Source: Bacillota bacterium
GTDB taxonomy: Bacteria > Bacillota > Clostridia > Clostridiales > Clostridiaceae
DNA: 64,000 nucleotides
NCBI GenBank assembly: GCA_021781745.1
Contig: JAJXWH010000013.1
Coordinates: 47,383-111,382, forward strand
Direction of reading: 5' to 3'
Below the pieces are notes generated by a model, which was not told the origin of the DNA, did not search any database, and saw only the letters and a program-made list of their open reading frames with translations. The translations under genes and the position numbers were made by a program. Positions 35,036 to 44,247 of this stretch are shown here, one piece after another; within the stretch, counting starts at the first letter, position 1; each line of letters starts with the position of its first letter.

Positions 35036-38005
35036 CTAATTAAATTTCTCGTTTATCTTAAGGATTTCATTAATTAAATCATCGCTTATCTCAGGTGGAA
35101 TAAACTCTGGTTTACTAAAATGATAACCTTGCAGATAATCTACTCCGAGTTCTATTAACTTTTCTAATTCCTCACTTGTTTCAACACCTTCTGCTACAAC
35201 TTTAATTCCTCTTTGTTTAGCATATGATATAAGATTTTTAGAAATAATTTGCCTATTTATATCTTTATTAATTCCACGAACAATTCCCATATCTATTTTC
35301 ACAAATTCAGGTGTAATAGCTAGTAAAACAGCTTCATTATTGTACCCAGAACCAAAATCATCAATAGCAAGCTTAGCATTCCATTTTTCAATAGATCTTC
35401 TTTTTTTAGTGATAAATTCCCCATTAGATCTTTCGTTTTCAAGAAGCTCAACAACTAATCTATCTAGATAGTCCCCATAAAGCTGCTCAAATTTTTCACA
35501 ATCTTCACTAGATAATGCTTGATTTGGTATAGAATTTATAAAAAGTTTTGCTTCTTTAAATTTTTCAATATTCTTAACAAATCCTTCAAGTGCTTTAAAA
35601 AATGTAATTCTTTCTATTTCATATAATCTAAAATCTGCAGTTGCAAGTTTTATAATATGTAAAGGACTTCTTAAAGATTCTAATTGCGATCTCATGAGCG
35701 CTTCATAAGCAAATATCCTTCCATTTCTAGCATCTATTATCGGTTGAAATGCATATTCTATAAGTTCTTCATCAAGTAGTTTATTTAAATCCTCTTGACT
35801 GCTTAATAAAAATGAATCTTCGCTATATTCATCTTTGTTAAACTCACTTATATTTCCCTTTACAGTTCTCTTAATCTTGTACATAGCAAAATCTGAATAC
35901 TTAGCAAGCTCTTCAAAAGTAGTTGCATCGTCTGGATACCATGCTATTCCTGTTGATATTCTTATTTTAATTTCTCTATTATTAGGTAATTTAAGAACTG
36001 AGTTTTCTATATTTTTATGAACTTCCTTTATAATTTTTCTAACTTCCTTTTTATTTTCATAGCCATACAAAAATGTATAAAATTCGTCACCTGATCTCCT
36101 CCCTATTATACCACCATACTCCTCAAATTTCTTTAGTTGAATAGAAGCTTTTCTAATATATTCATCACCATAATCATGTCCATAAGTATCATTCACATAT
36201 TTCAAGTTATCCAAGTCCCACATTATAAAAGCCCCAATATTTAAATCCTCATTTTTTATCTTTTCTTTTACATTATTGTAAAATGCACGTCTATTTAGTA
36301 TATTCGTAAGAATATCATAATCGCGTTCATATTCTATTTTTTGCTTTTCAAGTATTTCCTGGGAGACATCACTTATGACTCCAAAAGTTCTTGAATCTTC
36401 TTGAAGCAATTTTAGTTTAATCCACTTAGTTTTCCTATTTTCCCCTTCAATCCAATAAGTATCTTCTACTCTAGGTTCTTTGTTCATTGTTATCTCATCT
36501 ATTATTTTCTCAAAAGAGTTTATATCTATATATTTATCGAACCTATTAGGCTCTTCTATGCCAACTACTTCAAGAAACGTTTCAGTGCATAGAACAGTGC
36601 TTTCTCCTTTTTTGTATTCAAAGGCTCCTATTGGCATATTAAAGAGTTTTATTATTTGAGATAACTTTGAAGCTGAATCTGCAACATTTGTACTTAATGT
36701 CATAATTGCACTTGATAATTCATCAATTTCAGATATATTTATTTTTCTTAATTTTAGAGGTTTTCGTGGATTACTTGCTCTAACATCTTTGGCTAAATTT
36801 CTTATTGGCCTAGTTATCCTTCCTCCTGTAATAATAACAAGCATTATTCCAATTATACTGGATATTATCAATGAAACAATTAGTAAATTTTTAAATCTAG
36901 TGGAATAGTATAGAAGATTGTCTTTTTCAACAATTCCAATTAAGGCCCATTTCTCATTTTCAAAAGGAGTATTACTATTATATAAATTCAAATATTTTGT
37001 ACATGCATATGCAATTTTATTTGACTCAGGCTCTTTTATTTCATAAATAGAATTATAAACTTCCTTATTATTTAATTGAATATTCTGTTCTTCTCCAAGG
37101 ATCCTATTAACCATGGGTCCTGTGCTCATCATTTTTTGAAAATTAAGGCTATTATTACCACTTGATCCCAATAAATAAACACCATTCCCATTTGAATCTA
37201 TTTCTTCATAATTAAGCAGAGTATTTAAATAGTTTAAAGAAAGCGCTATTCCCATTACTCCATATGGTTGGTTGTTATTATCTATTAAGGGAACTGAATA
37301 TGTTATTACCTTTATATCCTTCTCACTTAGCGAAAAAGGCTTACTCCAATAACCTAAATCCCTATATGATAAATCTTTATTTCCCTTAGCTGCGTCTAGT
37401 GGTTTCGTAAAAAAATCATTAGGAGATGCTAGTTCTCCATTATTAAGATTAAAAATAAATCTATTATTCCACCAAGTATCTAATGGAATTCCTAATTTCT
37501 GAGCAATGGATGCCGGCCCCCTCTCCATAAGTAAATCAGAATTATCATTTGGATTTGAATTGGGATCCAAATCTCTAAAATACAATCCTGTTTTTTCTTC
37601 AGAATCATTATCAAGTATTATGAAAGCACCAGTAACGTAATTTTTCCTTAGCATAAATATTATATCACTAGAAATATCATTTAATAATTCAGTACTTAGC
37701 TTGGGATTATTTTTCAAATCCTTTACAGTGAGACCTTTGTTTTCTAATTTACTTAAAATAGCTGTATTAATTACACTTTCAGATTCACCAACATTGCTCC
37801 AATGTTGTATCATTTCATTTTGCAAATAATTTTTCCTTGACTCAATTTTTTGATTTAGTATATTAAATGAGTTATCTCTAAGTATTTCAATTATTCCACT
37901 AAATGAAATTGCACTTAAGTATAAAAGCACTTGTACAATCATAATAATTATCATTGGAATCAATAATTTTTTGATTATTGAATTCCTATTTTTAATAAAA
38001 CTCAT
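35036..38005 (-). CDS. Cache-HAMP-PAS-GGDEF-EAL membrane c-di-GMP protein
   Basis: 989 residues: membrane segment (15-38), extracellular double-Cache-like sensor (about 40-365), membrane segment (373-393), HAMP (about 395-445), PAS-like region (450-550), GGDEF domain (556-715) and EAL domain (740-970). The cyclase motif reads SGDEF (638-642) rather than GGDEF. The EAL domain keeps EAL (768-770), DDFGSGY (882-888), Lys903 and AEGVET (Glu939), so phosphodiesterase activity is likely. Binding of an outside ligand would tune c-di-GMP. The upstream gene encodes a solute-binding protein that might present the ligand. Confidence 0.92.
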   Translation of the reverse strand: MSFIKNRNSIIKKLLIPMIIIMIVQVLLYLSAISFSGIIEILRDNSFNILNQKIESRKNYLQNEMIQHWSNVGESESVINTAILSKLENKGLTVKDLKNNPKLSTELLNDISSDIIFMLRKNYVTGAFIILDNDSEEKTGLYFRDLDPNSNPNDNSDLLMERGPASIAQKLGIPLDTWWNNRFIFNLNNGELASPNDFFTKPLDAAKGNKDLSYRDLGYWSKPFSLSEKDIKVITYSVPLIDNNNQPYGVMGIALSLNYLNTLLNYEEIDSNGNGVYLLGSSGNNSLNFQKMMSTGPMVNRILGEEQNIQLNNKEVYNSIYEIKEPESNKIAYACTKYLNLYNSNTPFENEKWALIGIVEKDNLLYYSTRFKNLLIVSLIISSIIGIMLVIITGGRITRPIRNLAKDVRASNPRKPLKLRKINISEIDELSSAIMTLSTNVADSASKLSQIIKLFNMPIGAFEYKKGESTVLCTETFLEVVGIEEPNRFDKYIDINSFEKIIDEITMNKEPRVEDTYWIEGENRKTKWIKLKLLQEDSRTFGVISDVSQEILEKQKIEYERDYDILTNILNRRAFYNNVKEKIKNEDLNIGAFIMWDLDNLKYVNDTYGHDYGDEYIRKASIQLKKFEEYGGIIGRRSGDEFYTFLYGYENKKEVRKIIKEVHKNIENSVLKLPNNREIKIRISTGIAWYPDDATTFEELAKYSDFAMYKIKRTVKGNISEFNKDEYSEDSFLLSSQEDLNKLLDEELIEYAFQPIIDARNGRIFAYEALMRSQLESLRSPLHIIKLATADFRLYEIERITFFKALEGFVKNIEKFKEAKLFINSIPNQALSSEDCEKFEQLYGDYLDRLVVELLENERSNGEFITKKRRSIEKWNAKLAIDDFGSGYNNEAVLLAITPEFVKIDMGIVRGINKDINRQIISKNLISYAKQRGIKVVAEGVETSEELEKLIELGVDYLQGYHFSKPEFIPPEISDDLINEILKINEKFN

Positions 38006-38040
38006 TACTTCACCTCATTTAATACAAAGTTGAACTCATA

Positions 38041-38225
38041 TAAGTGAGAATCAAAATCTATGATTTTGTCAATCGAACTTATCCAGCGAACGGATGTGAG
38101 TCGGATAAGTGAGAATCAAAATCTATGATTTTGCTAATCGAACTTAAGCAGACATCCAAATCTATTTGATTTGATGATGGTCGCTTACTCTGTGAGCATC
38201 CAGCGAACGACTGTGAGTCGGATTT
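38041..38225 (+). repeat. Two copies of a hairpin repeat shared with the rRNA spacer
   Basis: Copy 1 (38041-38105) begins TAAGTGAGAATC, has hairpin CAAAATC-TAT-GATTTTG, then AATCGAACTTA and CAGCGAACGGATGTGAGTCG. Copy 2 (38106-38225) starts the same but carries an insertion of about 55 bases before its CAGCGAACG...GTGAGTCGGATTTCC end. The same sequence, 85-95% identical by eye, occurs at 63730-63800 between 23S and tRNA-Asn. It fills the gap between the GGDEF-EAL and solute-binding genes. Confidence 0.8.
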
Positions 38226-38248
38226 CCTTTTATAAATTCTAAAAAATA

Positions 38249-39715
38249 CTATGTGACTTTTCGTATGTTTTCTCTTAATTCATTAAACCACTTCTCAAAA
38301 TTTTCATCATTATCATACTTTTTTAATATTTCGTCTTTTGAACCTCCGCGATTTAATTGTGCTTTTATTTGCTCTCTATCATTTTTCGCTTTGTCTATCA
38401 TTGATTTTTCTAAAATATCTCTTGCCTTGTCTCCACCATCAAAAGCTTCACTTGTATAAAAATCATAGCCTTTCTCTTGGTTCATTGCTGTAAAAATTGC
38501 TTCTTGTGATTTTTTTAATAAATCTAAATTTTTATTTTTTTCAATTTTATTTTTAATAAGTTCAGTATTATTAGCTTCTTTTTTAACAGGTAAATAACCT
38601 GACTTTACTGAAAATTCTATGTTTCTGTCAACATCAGTAAACCATTTTAAAAACTCAGTTACTGCGTACTCATGCTTAGTATCCGACTTTGTTACTACCA
38701 TTCCTGCTCCTTGCTGAGGCATATAGCCTTTTCCACCTTTAAATTTAGGGAGCGGTAAAATCATTGGCTCAATTTTATAACTTGTTTCCTCACCTGTTAT
38801 CACTGACTCTGGAAAATACTCTGCTCCACTAGTTGATCCAACAAAAGAAATTATATCTCCTGTTTTAGCATCATCAGAACGAAATCTACCATAAGCAGCG
38901 TAGTATCCATTAATATACGGAACATAAAAATTATCCCAGAGTTTTCTCATTACTTCTTTATTTAGATTAAAAGTCACGCTCCCATTATCCTCTTTAAATA
39001 TTTCTTCTCCCAATTGCTTACTTCCAATAATCATATAATTAGCCATAGCATCTCTGCCAAAAAAAGCTTTTCCATCGTTTTTAGTCTCTGTTTTGCTATC
39101 TGTCCATTCATAATATTGTTTTGCTAATTTTGCAATTCCTTCCCAAGTCTCAAAATCTTTTATATCTGCACCAGTCTCTTGCGAAAACTTATCCCAATCT
39201 GTTTTGTTAACCATAAGAATTTCAGTAGATTTTGCTATTGGAAATATTCTCAACTTATTTTCATTGCCTAGTTTACCTTCATCAATATATCCATCTATGT
39301 ATTGATTTATTTCATTACTAGATAAATATTTACTAAAGTCAGATAATAAATCTAACTTTTCCACTTTGTAAGCAGTATCAGGATATGCCAAAAAAGCGTC
39401 AGGCATCTTTCCTGTACCAACTTTCTTATTCGCAGTATTTATAATCTTATCTGTAAGCTCACTTATACTCCCCTGATTAAAAGCCTCAACGATTATTCCC
39501 TCATTTTTTCCTACAGTCCTGTTAAATTCATCAACCATTTTATCAAATTCTATTTTTTGAACTCCATTATAATAATGCCAAATTTCAACTGCCACTGGTT
39601 TTTCTTTATCTAAACCATACTTACTACTAGTGCTTCTTCCACATTCAGCAAAAGTAGTAATGCAAATTAATAATACGGAAACTATTTTAACCCACTTATT
39701 AAATTTTATAAACAT
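38249..39715 (-). CDS. Extracellular solute-binding protein, family 1
   Basis: 488 residues. An N-terminal hydrophobic segment (8-24) ends TTFAECGRS. The Cys fits a lipoprotein, but Glu at -1 and Phe at -3 depart from the L-x-[AG]-C lipobox, so lipidation is uncertain. The mature part has the sugar-binding-protein pattern (VEIWHYYNGVQKIEFDKMVDEFN, AKSTEILMVNKTDWDKF, QGAGMVVTKSDTKHEYAVTEFLKWFTD). No ABC permease or ATPase is nearby; it sits beside a Cache-type c-di-GMP receptor, so a sensing role is plausible. Confidence 0.85.
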   Translation of the reverse strand: MFIKFNKWVKIVSVLLICITTFAECGRSTSSKYGLDKEKPVAVEIWHYYNGVQKIEFDKMVDEFNRTVGKNEGIIVEAFNQGSISELTDKIINTANKKVGTGKMPDAFLAYPDTAYKVEKLDLLSDFSKYLSSNEINQYIDGYIDEGKLGNENKLRIFPIAKSTEILMVNKTDWDKFSQETGADIKDFETWEGIAKLAKQYYEWTDSKTETKNDGKAFFGRDAMANYMIIGSKQLGEEIFKEDNGSVTFNLNKEVMRKLWDNFYVPYINGYYAAYGRFRSDDAKTGDIISFVGSTSGAEYFPESVITGEETSYKIEPMILPLPKFKGGKGYMPQQGAGMVVTKSDTKHEYAVTEFLKWFTDVDRNIEFSVKSGYLPVKKEANNTELIKNKIEKNKNLDLLKKSQEAIFTAMNQEKGYDFYTSEAFDGGDKARDILEKSMIDKAKNDREQIKAQLNRGGSKDEILKKYDNDENFEKWFNELRENIRKVT

Positions 39716-39860
39716 CTAAACCCCCGAATTTATACATAACTATTCATTAACTCTAATTATAGGTTAAAATTCATCTAAATTCCATATAATAATTTCAAAT
39801 TCTTAGTAATACATATTTAATTGTGTAAATATAGTATTTATATTGAAAAATAAATCTCAA

Positions 39861-39938
39861 CAAAAAATGAGTCACATATTTATTAAAGTTTCATTAAAAT
39901 TCCTTAGAAACTGCAACAAAAGTATGTAACCCATTTCG
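39861..39938 (-). terminator. Terminator after the chemoreceptor gene
   Basis: Minus strand AATGGGTTACATA pairs with TATGTGACTCATT, followed by TTTTTG. Confidence 0.65.
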
Positions 39939-39976
39939 GCTAGCTATATTTACTTTTTGGTTTACTAATTGCTTAT

Positions 39977-41689
39977 TTATATCTTAAAGCTTAAAACTAA
40001 TTGTGTAAGTTTTTCTGCTGTTACTGTTTGATCTTGAGCTACTAAAGCTACCTGTTCCATTGCTTTATTTGTTTCTTCTATACCAACTAATATTTCCTCA
40101 GAATTTTCTTTGGTATTTCCCATATTTCCAGCAATAGTTTGAATAACACTTGAAATTTCTTCTGTTGACGCATTTAATTCTTCAGTCATAGATGCAATAT
40201 TCTGAGATAAATCACTAATAAAAGCAGCATCCTCTTCATATTGAACTCCTGTATCAATTAATAAATCATAATCTTTTCTTACACTATTATCCACAAAATT
40301 TAATATATCTTTTGAGTTATTTGATAAATTATCAAAAGAAACATGAACATTAGATATAATATCTTGAATATTTTTTACATATTCTGCTGATTGTTCAGCA
40401 AGTATCCTTACTTCATTAGCAACAACTGCAAATCCTTTTCCATTTTCTCCTGCTCTAGCCGCCTCAATATTGGCATTTAATGCAAGTAAATTCGTTTGCT
40501 CAGCTATTGATGCAATAGACTTAGCAATTAAACCAATTTCGTTAACCACTTTTCCTTGTTCAATGGCATTTAAAATGTTATGTTGTTTTTCTTCATATAA
40601 CTTATCAGCGAGATTTTTAGAATTTGACCCTTTTTCTTTAATATTACTTGCTCTTTCCTTAATTTGTATAGATTGCTGACTACTTTCAGTTGAATTTGAA
40701 GCCAATTGATTTACTCCAGAATTAACCTGATCCATAGTTATGGATAACTCTTCTGTAATAATATTTATATCTTGAATATTATTGACTATATGGGATGTAC
40801 TCTTATCAATGTTATTAAAATTACTGGACATTTCCTCTAATGTAGCTGACAATTCTTCACTTGAAGATGTTACCCTTTGAGCTTGATCGATTATATTTTC
40901 AATAACAGATTTCATTTTTTCTTTTGCATTACTTAATGCTTTTATAAGTTTTCCAAGCTCATCATTATTTTTACTTTGCAAAGAATATGTTAAATCACCA
41001 TTTCCTAAAGCCTCAGCAAATAGCAATCCCTTTTTTATCATATTTGATATATACATTGACAATGCAGTTCCAATTATAATTGCCAAAATAATTCCAGAAC
41101 CTAAAATAGCATGCATTATATTAGTTGTTATTTTATAATCTTCTGCATTATTATCAAAAGCTTGTTTTGCAGAAGTTTGATTCATTTCAATTAAATTATC
41201 AAGTTTTTTGGACATACCGTCTGTAATTTGAATAATATCGGCTTGCTTAATTTTTGCTTCTCTATAATTTCCAGCATTAAGCAGTTCAAAGAGCTTATCT
41301 TTTTCAGTTGAATATTTATCTAAAAGTGACGTAAAATCGCTGAATTCTTTTTTCTCATCATCAGACATAATACTTTGACTAAAACCTTCAATATATGTAG
41401 TATTCTTAGCTTTAATTGCATCAATTTTTTGTAAATCCGCTTTAGTTTTAGAATCATCTTCTTCCAATACAGCATCATTAACAAGTCCAACTTCGCTTAA
41501 AAAATTTTCTTTAATAAAATGTATTTTATCTACATTTTGTAAATTAGTTGAATATATTTCTTGTGCACTATTCTCCATTTTTGACATTCCGAACTTTCCA
41601 AAAAATCCAGTGATACCAATTAATAACGCAATAATCATAAACCCCGCTAGTAATTTCACTTTAATAGATAAATTTCTCATAAACTTCAT
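39977..41689 (-). CDS. Methyl-accepting chemotaxis protein
   Basis: 570 residues: membrane helix (about 10-31), four-helix-bundle sensor (35-190), membrane helix (191-213), HAMP (214-268) and a cytoplasmic signalling coiled coil. The hairpin tip is conserved: [39 protein letters not shown]. It binds CheA/CheW and steers motility to an unknown ligand. GGAGG precedes the ATG. Single gene next to the c-di-GMP block, so this region is rich in behaviour control. Confidence 0.93.
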   Translation of the reverse strand: MKFMRNLSIKVKLLAGFMIIALLIGITGFFGKFGMSKMENSAQEIYSTNLQNVDKIHFIKENFLSEVGLVNDAVLEEDDSKTKADLQKIDAIKAKNTTYIEGFSQSIMSDDEKKEFSDFTSLLDKYSTEKDKLFELLNAGNYREAKIKQADIIQITDGMSKKLDNLIEMNQTSAKQAFDNNAEDYKITTNIMHAILGSGIILAIIIGTALSMYISNMIKKGLLFAEALGNGDLTYSLQSKNNDELGKLIKALSNAKEKMKSVIENIIDQAQRVTSSSEELSATLEEMSSNFNNIDKSTSHIVNNIQDINIITEELSITMDQVNSGVNQLASNSTESSQQSIQIKERASNIKEKGSNSKNLADKLYEEKQHNILNAIEQGKVVNEIGLIAKSIASIAEQTNLLALNANIEAARAGENGKGFAVVANEVRILAEQSAEYVKNIQDIISNVHVSFDNLSNNSKDILNFVDNSVRKDYDLLIDTGVQYEEDAAFISDLSQNIASMTEELNASTEEISSVIQTIAGNMGNTKENSEEILVGIEETNKAMEQVALVAQDQTVTAEKLTQLVLSFKI

Positions 41690-41861
41690 ATGTATTCCTC
41701 CTATAAGTTAATATTAAGATTTTATAAAATAAGAAATCTTCATTAATAACCAAATTAATTTAATATATTATCAACCTGGAATCACAAGGAATATTTTCCT
41801 CTGAACACATATCATTCTACTTTATTAACCTTAATAATACCTTAATAGGTACTTATATTTC

Positions 41862-42719
41862 TTATAAGCTTATATTCTCTCCAATTATTATACATTTTGA
41901 ATCTTTTCCATGCCCAATTTCATTAGTTTTTGCTATTGGCATATTAGGATTATTCACTATATATTTAATTATTTCGTCTATACTAGGAGAATAGTTTTTT
42001 CTTTCCATTTCAGTAAAACTGCCAAGAATTATGCCTTTGATCTTATCAAATACTCCCATCTGCTTATATTGAGTTAAATAAGTAACCATTTTAGGAACAT
42101 CTCCACTTAAACTTTCTAAAAAAATAATTTTATCTTTGAAATCTGGCATAAATTTTGTACCTGACAGTTTTAATAAACAACGAATATTTCCTCCAACAAC
42201 TATACCATTCATTGACCTTCCTTGTATCCATTCATAATTAAATGTTATGAGTTCACTTCCACTCTCCATAAATGTTCTTTTAAAATCCTTTACTTGTTTA
42301 TCTTTATGGCTTTCCACTAAATTTCTTATTTGATATAGGAAAGTCCTTATGTCTGACTGGGAGTATATTGAATTTATGATTACAGATAAATCACTATACC
42401 CAAAGAAAGGTTTGGGATTACTTTTTATAACCTCGAAGTCCAAATAATCTAGAATTCCATTTGCTAAATCCCCGCCAGATACATCAAATATAGCTTTAAT
42501 ATCATTATCTTTAAAAAAATTTATTAAAACTTCCGCTCTTTCTTTTTCTGTACCATTAAAATCAGAGAATTTTTTATAAATTTTATCGCTAAATATGGCC
42601 TTAAGCCCTAATGAATTTAAAACAACTTCTAATTCTTTCATTTTTACTACGCTGCTTTCATCTAAACCATTAGAACAAGCAACTATTCCAACTCTTTCAC
42701 CATAGTCTAATAATTTCAT
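41862..42719 (-). CDS. S66-family LD-carboxypeptidase, MccF-like
   Basis: 285 residues. The S66 catalytic triad is visible: Ser109 in FFGYSDLSV, Glu203 in FLESLSGD and His271 in EIGHGKD. The family splits into murein tetrapeptide LD-carboxypeptidases (LdcA) and MccF, which cleaves toxic aminoacyl-nucleotide antibiotics. The motif VVGGNIRCLLKLSGT is seen in both. It starts 23 bases after the MATE gene, so the two are likely one transcript, favouring an export/detoxification role; this is inference. Confidence 0.85.
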   Translation of the reverse strand: MKLLDYGERVGIVACSNGLDESSVVKMKELEVVLNSLGLKAIFSDKIYKKFSDFNGTEKERAEVLINFFKDNDIKAIFDVSGGDLANGILDYLDFEVIKSNPKPFFGYSDLSVIINSIYSQSDIRTFLYQIRNLVESHKDKQVKDFKRTFMESGSELITFNYEWIQGRSMNGIVVGGNIRCLLKLSGTKFMPDFKDKIIFLESLSGDVPKMVTYLTQYKQMGVFDKIKGIILGSFTEMERKNYSPSIDEIIKYIVNNPNMPIAKTNEIGHGKDSKCIIIGENISL

Positions 42720-42742
42720 AATATATTCTCTCCTAATAAATA

Positions 42743-44110
42743 TTAAAATGCTAATGATTTTTCATTACTAACTATTGCCTTACCATGCCATTTCTTACTT
42801 TTCCATCTAAAATACATTATTATTCCTCTTACCCATTCATCTAAAGATAAAGCTATCCACATGCCAGGCATTCCCAAATTTAAAGTTATGCTCAATATGT
42901 AAGCTAAACCAACCCCAATTGCCCACATTGAACAAATTCCAACATATACTGGGAATCTTACATCACCACATGCTCTTAAACAATTTATTATTACAAGATT
43001 AAAAGTTCTTCCTGGTTCAAGAAATGCATTTACAAGTAGAACTGATGCTCCTAGAGCAATTATTTCTTCATTATTCGTGAATATTCCAAATATTTTTCGT
43101 GCCAAAATAGCAACTATTATCCCTAAAATGGTTGATGTTATAAACGCTTTTTTAAGTGAAGAGAAACATAAATCATATGCTTCCTTAGGATTTCCTTTCC
43201 CAACTAACCTTCCAACAATTATTGCTGATCCCTGACCTATGGAAACCGAAAATACAAAAATAAATATACAAATATTATTTATATAACTATTAGTCGTAAC
43301 CGCTGCAATGCTAATGTGAGTTAATATAACTGTTGCTACTAATTTTGCCAAAGAATACGATATATTTTCACCTGCTGATGGCACCCCCATATGTAATATA
43401 TTTTTAACTTCCTTTTTTTCGATTTTCTTTAGATATTTTACTGAGAAGTTAGGCAATATTTTCTTAAATAAATAATATCCAAGAAAAACAGTTCCGAGTA
43501 TCTTACTTATAGTAGTTCCAGTTGCAGACCCTTGAACTCCAAGACTTGGTGCTCCAAACTTACCAAATATTAATATATAATTTAAAATAATATTGAATAT
43601 ATTCATTACAAGAGTTGTATACATGCATATTCTTGTAAATCCAAAAGACCTTAAAACCGATGTAAATGTTGCTGTTATAGCTTGAACAATTATAAATCCT
43701 CCAACTATTCTTATATATTGAGAACTGTATAACATAAACTCAGGTGCCACATTCATGCATTTTAAAATAAAATTCGAAAATAGTAAAATTAGTAAACTAA
43801 TTAGCCCTCCAAAAAAAGTATTAATTACAAGAGATGTTCCTACTAACTTCATAATATCTTCGTCTTTTTTCTTAGCTCCAATATATTGTGAACAAATAAT
43901 TGTAGTTCCTGAAGTAATAATAACAAATAAAAGATTCAGCATGTTAATTATTTGATTAACAATTCCAACGGCTCCAACAGCATCATCACTGTACTTTCCA
44001 AGCATAAATATATCCATACTTCCTAGCAGCATTAATAGTAATGTCTCAGCAAAGATAGGCCAAGTTATCTTAAATAAATTATTTTCAAACTTTATTCCTT
44101 CTTTCTTCAT
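42743..44110 (-). CDS. MATE-family multidrug/sodium antiporter
   Basis: 455 residues with 12 predicted membrane helices and the MATE pattern (IFAETLLLMLLGSMDIFMLGKYSD in helix 1, VNQIINMLNLLFVIITSGTTIICSQYIGAKK, later GSAIIVGRLVGKGNPKEAYDL). Export is driven by a cation gradient. AAGGA precedes the ATG. First gene of a probable two-gene unit with the MccF-like peptidase. Confidence 0.9.
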   Translation of the reverse strand: MKKEGIKFENNLFKITWPIFAETLLLMLLGSMDIFMLGKYSDDAVGAVGIVNQIINMLNLLFVIITSGTTIICSQYIGAKKKDEDIMKLVGTSLVINTFFGGLISLLILLFSNFILKCMNVAPEFMLYSSQYIRIVGGFIIVQAITATFTSVLRSFGFTRICMYTTLVMNIFNIILNYILIFGKFGAPSLGVQGSATGTTISKILGTVFLGYYLFKKILPNFSVKYLKKIEKKEVKNILHMGVPSAGENISYSLAKLVATVILTHISIAAVTTNSYINNICIFIFVFSVSIGQGSAIIVGRLVGKGNPKEAYDLCFSSLKKAFITSTILGIIVAILARKIFGIFTNNEEIIALGASVLLVNAFLEPGRTFNLVIINCLRACGDVRFPVYVGICSMWAIGVGLAYILSITLNLGMPGMWIALSLDEWVRGIIMYFRWKSKKWHGKAIVSNEKSLAF

Positions 44111-44153
44111 AAAATCAAACGCATCCTTCCTTAATTATATATCCAAATAAATT

Positions 44154-44201
44154 GTAGTTAAATGCTATATAATAACTTTAATTTATATAGCATTTAACTA
44201 C
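44154..44201 (-). terminator. Perfect 19-bp hairpin after the GH31 gene
   Basis: GTAGTTAAATGCTATATAA (44154-44172) pairs exactly with 44183-44201. The minus side is followed by AATTTATTT. It probably ends the GH31 transcript ahead of the MATE promoter. Confidence 0.65.
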
Positions 44202-44247
44202 TTAACATTAAATATAAACAATCAAATAATTCTTTAATTGAGAACTA

